Positions 26,818 through 35,798 of a stretch of DNA of 64,000 nt are shown here, in pieces (the stretch's first letter is position 1; every line of letters starts with the position of its first letter). The notes below the pieces were generated by a model, which searched no databases, had not been told where the DNA came from, and saw only the letters and a program-made list of their open reading frames with translations. A program made the translations under genes and the position numbers. Origin of the DNA: Pseudophaeobacter flagellatus (lineage in GTDB: Bacteria; Pseudomonadota; Alphaproteobacteria; Rhodobacterales; Rhodobacteraceae); NCBI RefSeq assembly GCF_021228235.1, contig NZ_JAJQRG010000014.1, positions 1-64,000 on the forward strand, in the 5' to 3' direction.

Positions 26818-27488
26818 TGGCTGTGCGCTCTGTTCCCAGCCTCGCATCGGTTGCCAGCCCCAAAGACGGCAAGCTTTTTGCCGAATCCGCAGCCCGCAAC
26901 CTCGCCCCACTGTGTGATCTCCTGCAACAGGTCGCCCCACCGCTGGGGCACCGCGCGCTAGAACTGGCAAGTGGCACCGGCCAGCATGTGATTGGCTATG
27001 CCAGCCGCCTGCCCGATTTCAGCTGGCAACCCAGCGAGGCAGACCCGGCGCGGCTGGACAGCATCAACGCCTATATTGCCGCGACAGACCTGACCAACAT
27101 CCGCCCCGCCATGCCGCTGGATGCCACCGCAACCGGCTGGGGCGCAGCACAGCACCCTCAGGATCTGATTGTCCTGTCAAACCTGTTGCACCTGATCAGC
27201 AGCGCCGAAGCACAGTGCCTGATCCAAGAGGCGGCGGTGGCGCTCGCCCCCCAGGGGCGTCTGGTGATCTATGGACCATTCTCGCGCGGTGGAGAATTGA
27301 CCAGCCCCGGCGACAGGTCATTTCACAGCGCACTGACCGCGCATGACCCCGAAACCGGTTACAAGGATGACTTTGACGTCCTAGACTGGGGCGAGGCAGC
27401 CGGGTTGCGCACCACCCAGGTTGTAGAGATGCCCGCCAATAATCTAGCGCTGGTCTTTTGCAAGGAGGGATCGCAGCCTGACGGCTAG
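26817..27488 (+). CDS. DUF938 family, predicted SAM-dependent methyltransferase
   Basis: This 223-residue class I methyltransferase-like protein has motif I ALELASGTGQHV. DUF938 hallmarks are the N-terminal FAESAARNLAPL, then WQPSEADPARLDSINAY, NLLHLISSAEAQ and VIYGPFSRGGELTSPGDRSF. No substrate is established for the family. The ATG at 26817 overlaps the stop of the dehydrogenase gene by one base, making it the third gene of a tightly packed operon. Confidence 0.85.
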   Translation: MAVRSVPSLASVASPKDGKLFAESAARNLAPLCDLLQQVAPPLGHRALELASGTGQHVIGYASRLPDFSWQPSEADPARLDSINAYIAATDLTNIRPAMPLDATATGWGAAQHPQDLIVLSNLLHLISSAEAQCLIQEAAVALAPQGRLVIYGPFSRGGELTSPGDRSFHSALTAHDPETGYKDDFDVLDWGEAAGLRTTQVVEMPANNLALVFCKEGSQPDG

Positions 27489-27500
27489 ACCGTTTAGGAC

Positions 27501-27514
27501 ATGACCTAGATCAA
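27501..27514 (+). promoter_or_regulatory. FNR/FnrL-type binding site upstream of the AhpD-like gene
   Basis: ATGACCTAGATCAA matches the FNR consensus TTGAT-N4-ATCAA at all but two positions and keeps the TGA...TCA half-sites. It ends 62 bp before the ATG at 27577, a distance compatible with class II activation of a promoter in between. This suggests low-oxygen control by an FnrL- or Dnr-type regulator. Confidence 0.5.
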
Positions 27515-27576
27515 GGTTCACAGTCTCGGCACAGAATACACCTTCAATAAATGGAATATCAATTGAAGGACATCCA

Positions 27577-27915
27577 ATGGACTGGAACACAAAGGTGGAA
27601 ACAACCCGTCAGGGGCTGCGCAATCTGAACAGGGCTATTCCCGACACGGCACAGGCCTTTGGTGCGCTTGGGAAATCCGTCAAACAGGGCGGTGTGCTGG
27701 ACTTCAAACAAAAAGAGTTTGTCGCCCTCGGGATCGCGGTTGCTGTCCGCTGTGAGGATTGCATCGGACTGCATGTGGAAACCCTTGTCCGGGCAGGCGC
27801 AAGCCGCGAAGAAGTCTCTGACGTCTTGGCGATGTCGATCCAGATGGGCGGTGGTCCTGCCATGATGTATGCCGCCAAGGCGCTCACCTGCTTTGACGAA
27901 TTGACCAGCAGCTGA
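27577..27915 (+). CDS. AhpD-like / carboxymuconolactone decarboxylase family protein
   Basis: This 112-residue single-domain protein has the AhpD-type redox motif: CEDCIGLHVE gives the CxxC and the histidine three residues on. The rest is the all-helical CMD fold (KEFVALGIAVAV before, VSDVLAMSIQMGGGPAMMYA after). Proteins with the intact CxxC are more likely thiol peroxidase/reductase-type antioxidants than decarboxylases. AAGGA lies upstream of the ATG. An FNR-type site in the promoter hints at oxygen-dependent control. A terminator follows at 27942. Confidence 0.88.
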   Translation: MDWNTKVETTRQGLRNLNRAIPDTAQAFGALGKSVKQGGVLDFKQKEFVALGIAVAVRCEDCIGLHVETLVRAGASREEVSDVLAMSIQMGGGPAMMYAAKALTCFDELTSS

Positions 27916-27941
27916 CCGTTGAAATTCGGCCCAGAAATGCC

Positions 27942-27971
27942 AAAAGCTCCGGTCCTATGACCGGAGCTTTT
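27942..27971. terminator. Bidirectional rho-independent terminator
   Basis: A perfect 13-bp stem AAAAGCTCCGGTC / GACCGGAGCTTTT with a CTAT loop. It lies between the AhpD-like gene and the convergent dimethylglycine-dehydrogenase-like gene and has A/T tracts on both sides. Confidence 0.9.
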
Positions 27972-27994
27972 GTGTCTTAATACCCTACAAGAAC

Positions 27995-30505
27995 CTAGCC
28001 GTTCTGGCGAATGGTGGCGTTTGTCGGATCGTAGGGGCTGTCACAAGTGACAGTTGCATCCCAAAGCTTATCCTGCAGTTTCACCTTCAGCTTGGTGCCT
28101 TCCACCGCCAGTTCCGGTGGCACATAGCCCATGCCGATGCTCTTCTCGAATGCCACTGAATAGCCGCCCGAAGTCAGACGCCCGACACGGGTTCCTCCAT
28201 CTTCGGTATACAGCGCCTCACGGCCCCAGGGATCGGCATCTTCTGGTCCGTCAATCAGCAGGGTGCAACACTTGAACCGCACGCCTGTCTCAATCATGGC
28301 CTCTTTACCGTGGAACTCTTTCTCCAGGTCGATAAAGCGCGGCAGATCGGCCTCGGCTGGGGTGGCATCGCGGCCTAGCTCGGTGCCAAAGGCGCGATAG
28401 CTTTTCTCCATCCGCAGCCAGTTCTGGGCGCGCGCACCGACCAGCTTCATACCGTGCTTTTCACCCGCCTTTTCCAGCAGATCGAACAGATAGTTTTGCA
28501 TCTCGATCGGGTGATGCAATTCCCAGCCCAGCTCTCCGGTGTAGGCCACACGGATCGCATTGACAGGGCACATGCCCAGTTCGATCTGACGCGCCGACAG
28601 CCAAGGGAAGCGCTTGTTCGACAGGGCAGTGTCAGGATCACCGTCGACAATGATCTCTTTCAGCACATCGCGCGACTTGGGGCCGGCGATGGCAAAGACG
28701 CCCCACTGGGTGGTGACATCCTGGATCTCGATATAGCCGAACTCTTCCATCTTGTCTTCGGCCGCCTTGCGCAGGAAGTCGGCGTCATATTCGGTCAACG
28801 CACCGGCGGAGACCAGATAGTAACTGTTCTCGCCATTGCGCACGATGGTGTATTCGGTCCGGGTGGTTCCGGCCGAGGTCAGCGCATAGGTCAGGTTGAT
28901 GCGGCCAATTTTTGGCAGTTTATTGCAGGTGAACCAATCCAGGAACTGGGTGGCACCTGGGCCCTTGACGACATGCTTGGTAAAGGCGGTGGCATCGACC
29001 AGACCGACGCCTTCGCGGATCGCCTTGGCTTCGTCCACGGCATATTGCCACCAGCCGCCACGGCGGAAAGAGCGTGCGTCGTGGTCAAAATTCTCGGGCG
29101 CATCTTTGGGGCCATAGTAGTTGGGCCGTTCCCAGCCATTGACCCAGCCAAACTGCGCGCCTCGTTCTTTCTGGCGCTCAAACGCCGGAGAGGTGCGCAA
29201 GGGACGCGCGGCGGGGCGTTCCTCATCAGGGTGGTGCAGGATGTAGACATGCTCGTAGCATTCTTCGTTTTTGCGCGCGGCAAATTCGGTGGTCATCCAG
29301 TTCTGGCTATAGCGCTTGGGGTCCAGGCTTGCCATGTCGATTTCGGCTTCGCCATCGACCATCATCTGAGCCAGATAGTAGCCGGTGCCGCCCGCGGCGG
29401 TGATCCCGAAGGAGAAACCTTCGGCCAGCCACATGTTGCGCAGGCCAGGGGCCGGGCCAACCAGCGGGTTGCCATCGGGAGTATAGCAGATCGGGCCGTT
29501 GAAATCATCCTTGAGACCGGATTCAGCGCAGGAAGGCACACGTTCCGTCATCGCCATATACTGTTCGGCGATCCGATCCAGATCCAGCGGGAACAGATCG
29601 GCGCGGAAGCTGTCGGGCACACCGTGTTCAAAACGCGCTGGTGCACCGTGCTCATAGATCCCCAGGATCCAGCCACCGCGTTCCTCGCGAGCGTAGGATT
29701 CAGAATCGGCGTCCCGCACAACGGGGTGTTCAGGGTTGCCCGCTTCGCGCCATTTGACCAGCTCTGGGTCTTTGTCCATGACGATGAAGGTATGTTCCAC
29801 GGGCACGGCAGGCATCTTGATGCCCAGCATCTTGGCGGTGCGCTGTGCGTGGTTGCCCGATGCGGTCACAACATGTTCAGCGGTGATGACGACCTGCTCA
29901 TCCGAGGGCACCAGATTGCCGCCCTGTTCAACCATTTTGGTGCAGGTGACTTCCCAGTGGGTGCCAGTCCAGTGGAAGGAATCGGCCTGCATCTTGCGCA
30001 CGATCTCAACCCCACGCTGGCGCGCGCCCTTGGCCATCGCCTGGGTCACATCGGCGGGGTTAATATAGCCGTCTTCGGTGTGGTAGATCGCGCCTTTCAG
30101 ATCATCGGTACGGATCAGCGGCCAGCGTTCCTTGATCTGGTCAGGGGTGAGCCACTCATAGTCCACATCACAGGTTTCCGCGGTCGAGGCATAGAGCTTA
30201 TATTCATCCATGCGCTCTTCGGTCTGCGCCATACGCAAATTGCCAACCACGGCAAAGCCCGCGTTCAGGCCGGTTTCGGCCTCAAGCGACTTATAAAAAT
30301 CGACCGAGTATTTGTGGATATGGGTTGTCGCATAGGACATGTTGAACAGCGGCAGAAGCCCGGCAGCATGCCAGGTCGACCCCGAGGTCAGTTCGTCACG
30401 CTCTACCAGCATAACATCGTCCCAGCCAGCTTTGGCGAGGTGATAGGCAATTGAGGTGCCAACAGCGCCGCCGCCGACGACCAATGCTTTGACTTGAGTT
30501 TTCAT
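27995..30505 (-). CDS. Dimethylglycine/sarcosine dehydrogenase-like flavoprotein fused to GcvT domain
   Basis: The 836-residue protein starts with a DAO-type FAD domain (VKALVVGGGAVGTSIAYHLA). The motif GSTWHAAGLLP carries the histidine that anchors FAD covalently in dimethylglycine and sarcosine dehydrogenases. From about residue 440 the aminomethyltransferase (GcvT) domains follow (YSVAFEKSIGMGYVPPEL near the end). Such enzymes demethylate methylated glycines and pass the one-carbon unit to tetrahydrofolate. An ATG at 30505 is preferred to one 63 bases upstream because the FAD motif begins right after it and GGAG precedes it. The exact substrate (dimethylglycine, sarcosine or another N-methyl amine) is open. 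Confidence 0.88.
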   Translation of the reverse strand: MKTQVKALVVGGGAVGTSIAYHLAKAGWDDVMLVERDELTSGSTWHAAGLLPLFNMSYATTHIHKYSVDFYKSLEAETGLNAGFAVVGNLRMAQTEERMDEYKLYASTAETCDVDYEWLTPDQIKERWPLIRTDDLKGAIYHTEDGYINPADVTQAMAKGARQRGVEIVRKMQADSFHWTGTHWEVTCTKMVEQGGNLVPSDEQVVITAEHVVTASGNHAQRTAKMLGIKMPAVPVEHTFIVMDKDPELVKWREAGNPEHPVVRDADSESYAREERGGWILGIYEHGAPARFEHGVPDSFRADLFPLDLDRIAEQYMAMTERVPSCAESGLKDDFNGPICYTPDGNPLVGPAPGLRNMWLAEGFSFGITAAGGTGYYLAQMMVDGEAEIDMASLDPKRYSQNWMTTEFAARKNEECYEHVYILHHPDEERPAARPLRTSPAFERQKERGAQFGWVNGWERPNYYGPKDAPENFDHDARSFRRGGWWQYAVDEAKAIREGVGLVDATAFTKHVVKGPGATQFLDWFTCNKLPKIGRINLTYALTSAGTTRTEYTIVRNGENSYYLVSAGALTEYDADFLRKAAEDKMEEFGYIEIQDVTTQWGVFAIAGPKSRDVLKEIIVDGDPDTALSNKRFPWLSARQIELGMCPVNAIRVAYTGELGWELHHPIEMQNYLFDLLEKAGEKHGMKLVGARAQNWLRMEKSYRAFGTELGRDATPAEADLPRFIDLEKEFHGKEAMIETGVRFKCCTLLIDGPEDADPWGREALYTEDGGTRVGRLTSGGYSVAFEKSIGMGYVPPELAVEGTKLKVKLQDKLWDATVTCDSPYDPTNATIRQNG

Positions 30506-30683
30506 GAGGCCGTTCTCCGGAACAAGTGACTCGGGGGTTGTGCATTGCTTATGCCCAACGCGCATCAAACCAGGCTAAATCCATCCGACCCAAAAAAAGT
30601 CAAAACCGACCTTTTCATCCTCCGGCACTGCTTTGCCGAGCGCAGATTGCCAAGGCGCGCCTCAATGCGGCGTCACAACAGGA

Positions 30684-31016
30684 TTATTGGCAGCTTACAG
30701 TGGTGCCGCGCCGAATGCAGACAGCGGCTGGCGCGTCAGCCTGGGCAGAGGTCTCCTGCCTGTCCGCCGCAAGCTCTGCCAGTTGCGCATCACCTGGCGC
30801 GCGGTCTGCATCGTGGCTGATCGCGGGCCTGCCAGCCCCACCAGCAACGGCCTGCGCCGGGACCTTGTCGTATCGCTTTTGCACGATGGCCGCATAGTCT
30901 TTCATGCTCAGCTCCCCTGGGGCGAGCCCGGCAGCCTGGCTTTGCATGTTATAGTCCACAACAACAACGGCCTGGGTGCAAAACACAAGTATCCCAAGAC
31001 TTTTCTTGATGCTCAT
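30684..31016 (-). CDS. Small exported or membrane-anchored protein, unknown function
   Basis: The 110-residue product begins with a short charged stretch and a hydrophobic helix (KKSLGILVFCTQAVVVVDYN), consistent with a signal anchor. A helical region (SMKDYAAIVQKRYDKV) follows. The tail is Ala-rich and of low complexity, and the end carries a cysteine pair (AAVCIRRGTTVSCQ) that could form a disulfide. The ATG at 31016 has AGGAGG four bases ahead, which decides it against an upstream ATG. I do not recognise the family. It sits between two flavoprotein genes on the same strand but is separated from both by over 100 bp. Confidence 0.6.
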   Translation of the reverse strand: MSIKKSLGILVFCTQAVVVVDYNMQSQAAGLAPGELSMKDYAAIVQKRYDKVPAQAVAGGAGRPAISHDADRAPGDAQLAELAADRQETSAQADAPAAVCIRRGTTVSCQ

Positions 31017-31131
31017 CCTACCTCCTGCACGCGGCCCCCATGGCCACAAGACAGGGGTACAGGGCAATCCGTACAAAATTATGGCAGGGCTGACCCCGGA
31101 TCAGTGTCACCAATTCGCCCTGCCCCACCCG

Positions 31132-32541
31132 TCAGTCCTTATCGCTAAGCACCTTGCCAGGGTTGAGGATATTGTCAGGATCCAGCGCCATTTTGATCGC
31201 CGCCATATAGCGGGTGGCAGCCCCCAGCTCCTTGAGCAGATATGGCCGCTTGCCCTGGCCGATGCCATGTTCACCGGTGCAGGTGCCATCCATCGAGATC
31301 GCCATATCGTTGAGCCAGCCGATATAGTCATCCGCCTTTTGCCGTTCTTCGCTGCTCTCCATATCAATCAGCAGCAGCGCATGGAAATTCCCGTCGCCCA
31401 CATGGCCCACGATAGGCGCGATCAGCCCCATGTCCTCGGCTTTTTGCCGGGCAGCACCGACGCAGGCAGCCAGCTGCGAGATCGGCACGCAGACATCGGT
31501 AGAGATCCCCTTGGCACCGGGGCGGATCTGCAGGCTGGCCCAATACATATCATGCCGTGCCTGCCACAGTTTGTTGCGCTCTTCTGCGGTTGAAGTGGCC
31601 TCATAATCAAAGCCACCAAACTCTTCTGCAATGGCGGCAAAGGTCTCGCTCTGCTCCAGCACGCTGGCGTCAGAGCCGTGGAATTCCAGCAGCAGCAGTG
31701 GCGTCTGGGGCAACGACAGCTTGGAATAGGCATTGGCGGCGCCGACGCTCATCTCGTCCAGCAGCTCCATCCGGGCGACAGGCACACCGTATTGGATGGT
31801 CATCATCACCGCGCGGCAGGCATCATCCACCGAACGGAACGAACAGCGCGCCGAGCGGATGGCCTCGGGGATGCCCTGCAGACGCAGGGTGAGTTCGGTC
31901 ATCAGACCCAACGTCCCCTCAGAGCCGACCATAAGGCGGGTCAGGTCATAACCCGCCGAGGATTTTTTGGCCCGCTGCGCGGTTCGGATCACCTCTCCAT
32001 CGGCCATCACCACCTCAAGCGCCATCACGTTGTCTTTCATGGTGCCATAGCGCACCGCATTGGTGCCCGAGGCGCGCGTTGCCGCCATCCCACCCAGCGA
32101 AGCATTGGCACCGGGGTCAATGGGAAAGAACAGCCCCTGATCGCGCAGGAAGGTATTCAGCTGTTCACGGGTGACGCCAGGCTGTACCACAACGTCCAGA
32201 TCTTCGGCATGCACCGCAAGGATCTTGTCCATCCGCATCATATCGATGCAAACGCCACCCGCCGGCGCATTCACATGCCCCTCAAGTGAGGTGCCGGTGC
32301 CAAAGGGGATCACCGGCACGCCATATTCGGCGCAGGTTTTGACAATGCTTGCGACCTCTTCGGTCGAAGTCGGGAAGACCACCGCATCGGGGGCCTGATT
32401 GGTGATCCAGGTGGTGGTATGGCCATGTTGCTCGCGGATCGCTTGGCCGGTTTGCAGCTGCTCGCCGAACTGCTGTTTCAAGACGCTGATGGCAGCCTCG
32501 ATCCCGGCTTCATTACGTGGCAATGCTGTTGCTTGCACCAT
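31132..32541 (-). CDS. D-lactate dehydrogenase / GlcD-type FAD-linked oxidase
   Basis: This 469-residue flavoprotein of the VAO/PCMH fold oxidises D-2-hydroxy acids and passes electrons to the respiratory chain. The FAD-binding domain shows VPVIPFGTGTSLEGH, DPGANASLGGMAATRASGTNAVRYG and GSEGTLGLMTELTL. The C-terminal oxidase domain has GHVGDGNFHALLL and GTCTGEHGIGQGKRPYL. It looks most like the D-lactate dehydrogenase (LdhD/Dld) subfamily. Glycolate oxidase GlcD is less likely because no glcE/glcF genes are adjacent. A perfect 18-bp palindrome lies 56 bp upstream of the ATG and is a likely operator. Confidence 0.86.
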   Translation of the reverse strand: MVQATALPRNEAGIEAAISVLKQQFGEQLQTGQAIREQHGHTTTWITNQAPDAVVFPTSTEEVASIVKTCAEYGVPVIPFGTGTSLEGHVNAPAGGVCIDMMRMDKILAVHAEDLDVVVQPGVTREQLNTFLRDQGLFFPIDPGANASLGGMAATRASGTNAVRYGTMKDNVMALEVVMADGEVIRTAQRAKKSSAGYDLTRLMVGSEGTLGLMTELTLRLQGIPEAIRSARCSFRSVDDACRAVMMTIQYGVPVARMELLDEMSVGAANAYSKLSLPQTPLLLLEFHGSDASVLEQSETFAAIAEEFGGFDYEATSTAEERNKLWQARHDMYWASLQIRPGAKGISTDVCVPISQLAACVGAARQKAEDMGLIAPIVGHVGDGNFHALLLIDMESSEERQKADDYIGWLNDMAISMDGTCTGEHGIGQGKRPYLLKELGAATRYMAAIKMALDPDNILNPGKVLSDKD

Positions 32542-32596
32542 GGTGTGACCCTCTTCCTATCCCCGGCGGTGTGATGCCGCCACTGTCCTCGCCCTC

Positions 32597-32614
32597 GTGT
32601 TGTCATGACAACAC
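32597..32614. promoter_or_regulatory. 18-bp perfect palindrome upstream of the D-lactate dehydrogenase gene
   Basis: GTGTTGTCATGACAACAC is a perfect palindrome without a spacer, centred 64 bp upstream of the dehydrogenase ATG. Length and symmetry fit a dimeric repressor such as the GntR or LacI class. No regulator gene is adjacent; the nearest GntR-FCD gene is at 40283. A weaker inverted repeat, AAGGGGT/ACCCCTT, lies further up at 32637-32669. Confidence 0.6.
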
Positions 32615-32713
32615 ACGCACCTCTTATGATGTAAAAAAGGGGTACAGACAAGACATTGCCGCACCCCTTATTCTCTGCATATTGGCCCAGCCCTTGGGGT
32701 AGGTTACATCCCA

Positions 32714-34579
32714 CTATTGGCCCAGCGCAATGCCCTCACGGCGCGGATCCGCCCCGCCTTTCAGGGTCTCGCCAATCTCAATCGCGTGCAGCCCCGAATT
32801 GAGATCGCGGATATTGACCTTATAGCCCATTTCGACCAGCGGCGCTTCCAGCTCTGTGGCGGCGGTGTCGGCCTCAAGATCATAGGTGCCAAAGCGGTTC
32901 ACCGCATGGGGCAAGGCCAGCGCCTGTTGTACATCCAGCCCCCAGTCTGCCCAGGCCACAATCGCCGTGGCCACATAGCCGATGATCCGGCTACCGCCAG
33001 GCGAGCCAATGGCCAGAACCGGTGCCCCGTCACGCAGCACAATAGTTGGCGCCATAGAGGAACGCGGCCGTTTGCCCGGCTCTATCCGGTTGGCAATCGG
33101 CACCCCATCGCGATGGCTGCGAAAGGAAAAATCGGTCAGCTCATTATTGAGCAGAAAGCCATTGCTCATCACCCGCGAGCCAAAGCCGTTTTCAATGGTC
33201 GTCGTCATCGACAGGACGTTGCCATATTGGTCGACAATCGTCAGATGCGAGGTCGACGGAAATTCAATCGAAACATCATCGGCCCAGAGCGGTGCCAGAG
33301 CGGCGTGATCAAACTCGGGCTGACCCGGTGCCACCTCGGCCAGGGCTTCCGGCCCCGCCAGCAACTGGCCACGCTGGGCCAGATAATCAGGATCGACCAG
33401 CCCCTTGGCCGGGACCGGCACAAAATCGCTATCGGCCATATAGCGGCCCCGGTCGGCAAAGGCGAGCCGGGAGGCATCGCCAATCAAGCGCCAGGATTCG
33501 GGATTTTCCGCGCCCAGGGCCGCCAGATCGTAGCCCCCCAGCATGCCCAGGATCTGTCCCACCGTCAGCGCCCCGGAAGAAGGCGGCCCCATGCCGCAGA
33601 CCTCAAAGGCGCGATAGCTGGCGCAGCTCGCATCGCGCTCTTTCACCCGATAAAGCGCGAGATCCATCATCGACAGCACACCGGGGTTGCCCTCGGCCTG
33701 CTGCACATTGTGCACGATGTCTGCGGCGATCGGCCCGGTGTAAAACCCTTCGGCGCCCTGTTCGGCCAGCACCTGCAGGACATCGGCATAGGCCACATTG
33801 GTCAGACGATCGCCTGCGGCCAGCGGCGTGCCACCCGGCAGAAAATAGCGGGCAGTTGCCGGGAAGCGGCCCAGACGATCTGCATCGCGCGCAATCGCAC
33901 CGGCCATCCGCGGCGAGACCTCAAAACCATCCTGTGCCAGGGAAATCCCGGTCTCAAACAACGAGGCCCAGTTGGCCTGCCCCCATTTGCGATGCGCCAT
34001 CTCCAGCAAGGCAGGCGTGCCAGGGGTGCCGACAGAGCGCCCGCCAACAACGGCGTCAAAGAACTTTAGCGGCGCGCCACTTTCGTCCTGAAACAACTGC
34101 GGCGTCGCCGCCAGGGGCGCGGTTTCACGGGCATCCAGGGTGGTGACAGCCCCTGTCTTGGCGTCATACCAAACCAGAAAGGCACCCCCCCCCAGGCCCG
34201 AAGACTGTGGCTCTACCAGCCCCAGCACCACCTGGGCCGCAATCATCGCGTCTGCCGCCGTGCCGCCTTGGCGCAGAACCGCCGCGCCAGCCTCAACCGC
34301 ATGTGGGTTCGCGGCAGCGATCATCCAGTCCTGCGCCTCTACCGGCTGCCCGGCCTGCTTGGCTGCCAGTGCCGCCGCAGAGGCATCGGAGACTGCCGCA
34401 ATGCCGCCCAGGCTAGCGCCTTCGGGCGCAACCGCATCAGCGGCCTCCTTTGCCTGCAGGCCACCTCCAGACAGAACCAGGATTGGCAAGGTCAAGACAG
34501 ACAGCGAAAAGACCGGCTGCATCAGCGACGGAATCGCCCGTGCAGATACAGTCAAACAGGTCAGAAAAACAGATTTCAT
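32714..34579 (-). CDS. ggt: Gamma-glutamyltransferase (periplasmic)
   Basis: GGT cleaves the gamma-glutamyl bond of glutathione and related peptides. The 621-residue precursor starts with a signal peptide (hydrophobic stretch about residues 20-40). Autocleavage before the catalytic threonine should occur near STSHLTIVDQYGNVLSMTTT, the conserved N-terminus of the small subunit. Other family blocks are AVEAGAAVLRQGGTAADAMIA, GLGGGAFLVWYD, MGPPSSGALTVGQIL, RPRSSMAPTIVLRDG and AIGSPGGSRIIG. It would release glutamate and cysteinyl-glycine in the periplasm. It stands as its own unit, 38 bp after the upstream dehydrogenase on the same strand. Confidence 0.93.
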   Translation of the reverse strand: MKSVFLTCLTVSARAIPSLMQPVFSLSVLTLPILVLSGGGLQAKEAADAVAPEGASLGGIAAVSDASAAALAAKQAGQPVEAQDWMIAAANPHAVEAGAAVLRQGGTAADAMIAAQVVLGLVEPQSSGLGGGAFLVWYDAKTGAVTTLDARETAPLAATPQLFQDESGAPLKFFDAVVGGRSVGTPGTPALLEMAHRKWGQANWASLFETGISLAQDGFEVSPRMAGAIARDADRLGRFPATARYFLPGGTPLAAGDRLTNVAYADVLQVLAEQGAEGFYTGPIAADIVHNVQQAEGNPGVLSMMDLALYRVKERDASCASYRAFEVCGMGPPSSGALTVGQILGMLGGYDLAALGAENPESWRLIGDASRLAFADRGRYMADSDFVPVPAKGLVDPDYLAQRGQLLAGPEALAEVAPGQPEFDHAALAPLWADDVSIEFPSTSHLTIVDQYGNVLSMTTTIENGFGSRVMSNGFLLNNELTDFSFRSHRDGVPIANRIEPGKRPRSSMAPTIVLRDGAPVLAIGSPGGSRIIGYVATAIVAWADWGLDVQQALALPHAVNRFGTYDLEADTAATELEAPLVEMGYKVNIRDLNSGLHAIEIGETLKGGADPRREGIALGQ

Positions 34580-34617
34580 GGAATGCCCTCACATACGCAA
34601 AAGATGCTGGCAGGGCG

Positions 34618-35604
34618 CTACAACATGGCTGGGACCACCTGATCAGGCGGCCGATGCCCATCCTCGAAGGTCTTGATGTTCAACAGGACTTTTTCACCCA
34701 TCTCGATCCGGCCCTCAAGGGTTGCAGACCCCATATGAGGAAGAAGTACCACATTCGGCAATTGGCGCAACCTTGGATTGATATCGGTGCCCTTTTCATA
34801 GACATCCAGGCCGGCCCCCGCAATTTCATCGCTGCGCAGCATCCGCGTCAGGGCCAGTTCGTCGATCACCTCGCCGCGTGAGGTATTGACCACCACTGCC
34901 GAGGGTTTCATCAGCTTCAGCCGCCGGGCATTCAGCAGATGAAAGGTCGAGGGCGTCGAGGGACAATTGACCGAGATCACATCCATGCGCGCCACCATCT
35001 GATCCAGGCTTTCCCAGTAGGTGGCCTCCAGTGTGGCCTCTATTTCGGGGCGCAGGCGGCGTCGGTTGTGATAGTGGATCTGCATGCCAAAGGCGCTAGC
35101 CCGGCGGGCCACAGCCTGGCCAATCTGACCCATGCCAAGGATCCCAAGGCGACGCCCGGCCAATCGCCCGCCCAGCATCGCAGTGGGTGCCCAGCCCTGC
35201 CAGTCACCTTTCTGCATCACGGCCAGCCCCTCGGGGATACGGCGCACCACCGCCATGATCAACGCCATCGCCATATCGGCGGTATCATCGGTCAGAACCC
35301 CTGGCGTATTGGACACCAGAATGCCGCGTTGCCGGGCGGTTGCCACATCAATGTGATCGACCCCGGCGCCATAGTTTGCGATCAGTTTCAGCTTTTCCCC
35401 GGCCTGCCCCAAAAGCGCCGCATCAATGGTATCGGTTACCGTCGGCACCAGCACATCGGCCTCTTTCATTGCGGCAGCCAGTTCCTGGCGGCTCATCGGT
35501 GCGTCTTCGCTGCGCAGACGCACATCGAACAGCTCGCTCAACCGTGTCTCGACTGGCTCTGGCAACCGTCGCGTAACAACAACACTCAGACGTTCTCTGG
35601 CCAC
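34618..35604 (-). CDS. D-isomer-specific 2-hydroxyacid dehydrogenase (glyoxylate/hydroxypyruvate reductase-like)
   Basis: This 328-residue NAD(P)-dependent enzyme carries the family's Rossmann motif GRRLGILGMGQIGQAVARRA. The catalytic residues are Arg in VNTSRGEVIDE, Glu in the following AGAGLDVYE region, and His in LLPHMGSAT. A glyoxylate- or hydroxypyruvate-reducing role is likely from overall similarity to glycerate dehydrogenases. The GTG at 35604 is chosen over upstream ATGs because GGGGAGAG lies just ahead and the length then matches the family. Confidence 0.87.
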   Translation of the reverse strand: MARERLSVVVTRRLPEPVETRLSELFDVRLRSEDAPMSRQELAAAMKEADVLVPTVTDTIDAALLGQAGEKLKLIANYGAGVDHIDVATARQRGILVSNTPGVLTDDTADMAMALIMAVVRRIPEGLAVMQKGDWQGWAPTAMLGGRLAGRRLGILGMGQIGQAVARRASAFGMQIHYHNRRRLRPEIEATLEATYWESLDQMVARMDVISVNCPSTPSTFHLLNARRLKLMKPSAVVVNTSRGEVIDELALTRMLRSDEIAGAGLDVYEKGTDINPRLRQLPNVVLLPHMGSATLEGRIEMGEKVLLNIKTFEDGHRPPDQVVPAML

Positions 35605-35798
35605 TTTTGCTCTCCCCTGGCTTTGCAAGTCACTTGCCTTCATGACATGGTGGCGCAGGACGGAACCGGGCACAAGAACCGATCCACCAGAACCAAAGCA
35701 GTTGGCGCGGCTTTTTGCCTCTTTTCCAGGTCAGATTGCCCGCAGGATTTTGCGACACATATTGGGTAGGCTGAACCCTAAGCAAAAGTGAGCAGGCA

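Noticed and set aside
28454-30454. 666-codon plus-strand frame opposite the dimethylglycine dehydrogenase-like gene
   Set aside because: Antisense shadow; the opposite strand has clear FAD and GcvT motifs.
31132-32541. Glycolate oxidase subunit GlcD
   Set aside because: No glcE or glcF gene is adjacent and the sequence reads more like D-lactate dehydrogenase.
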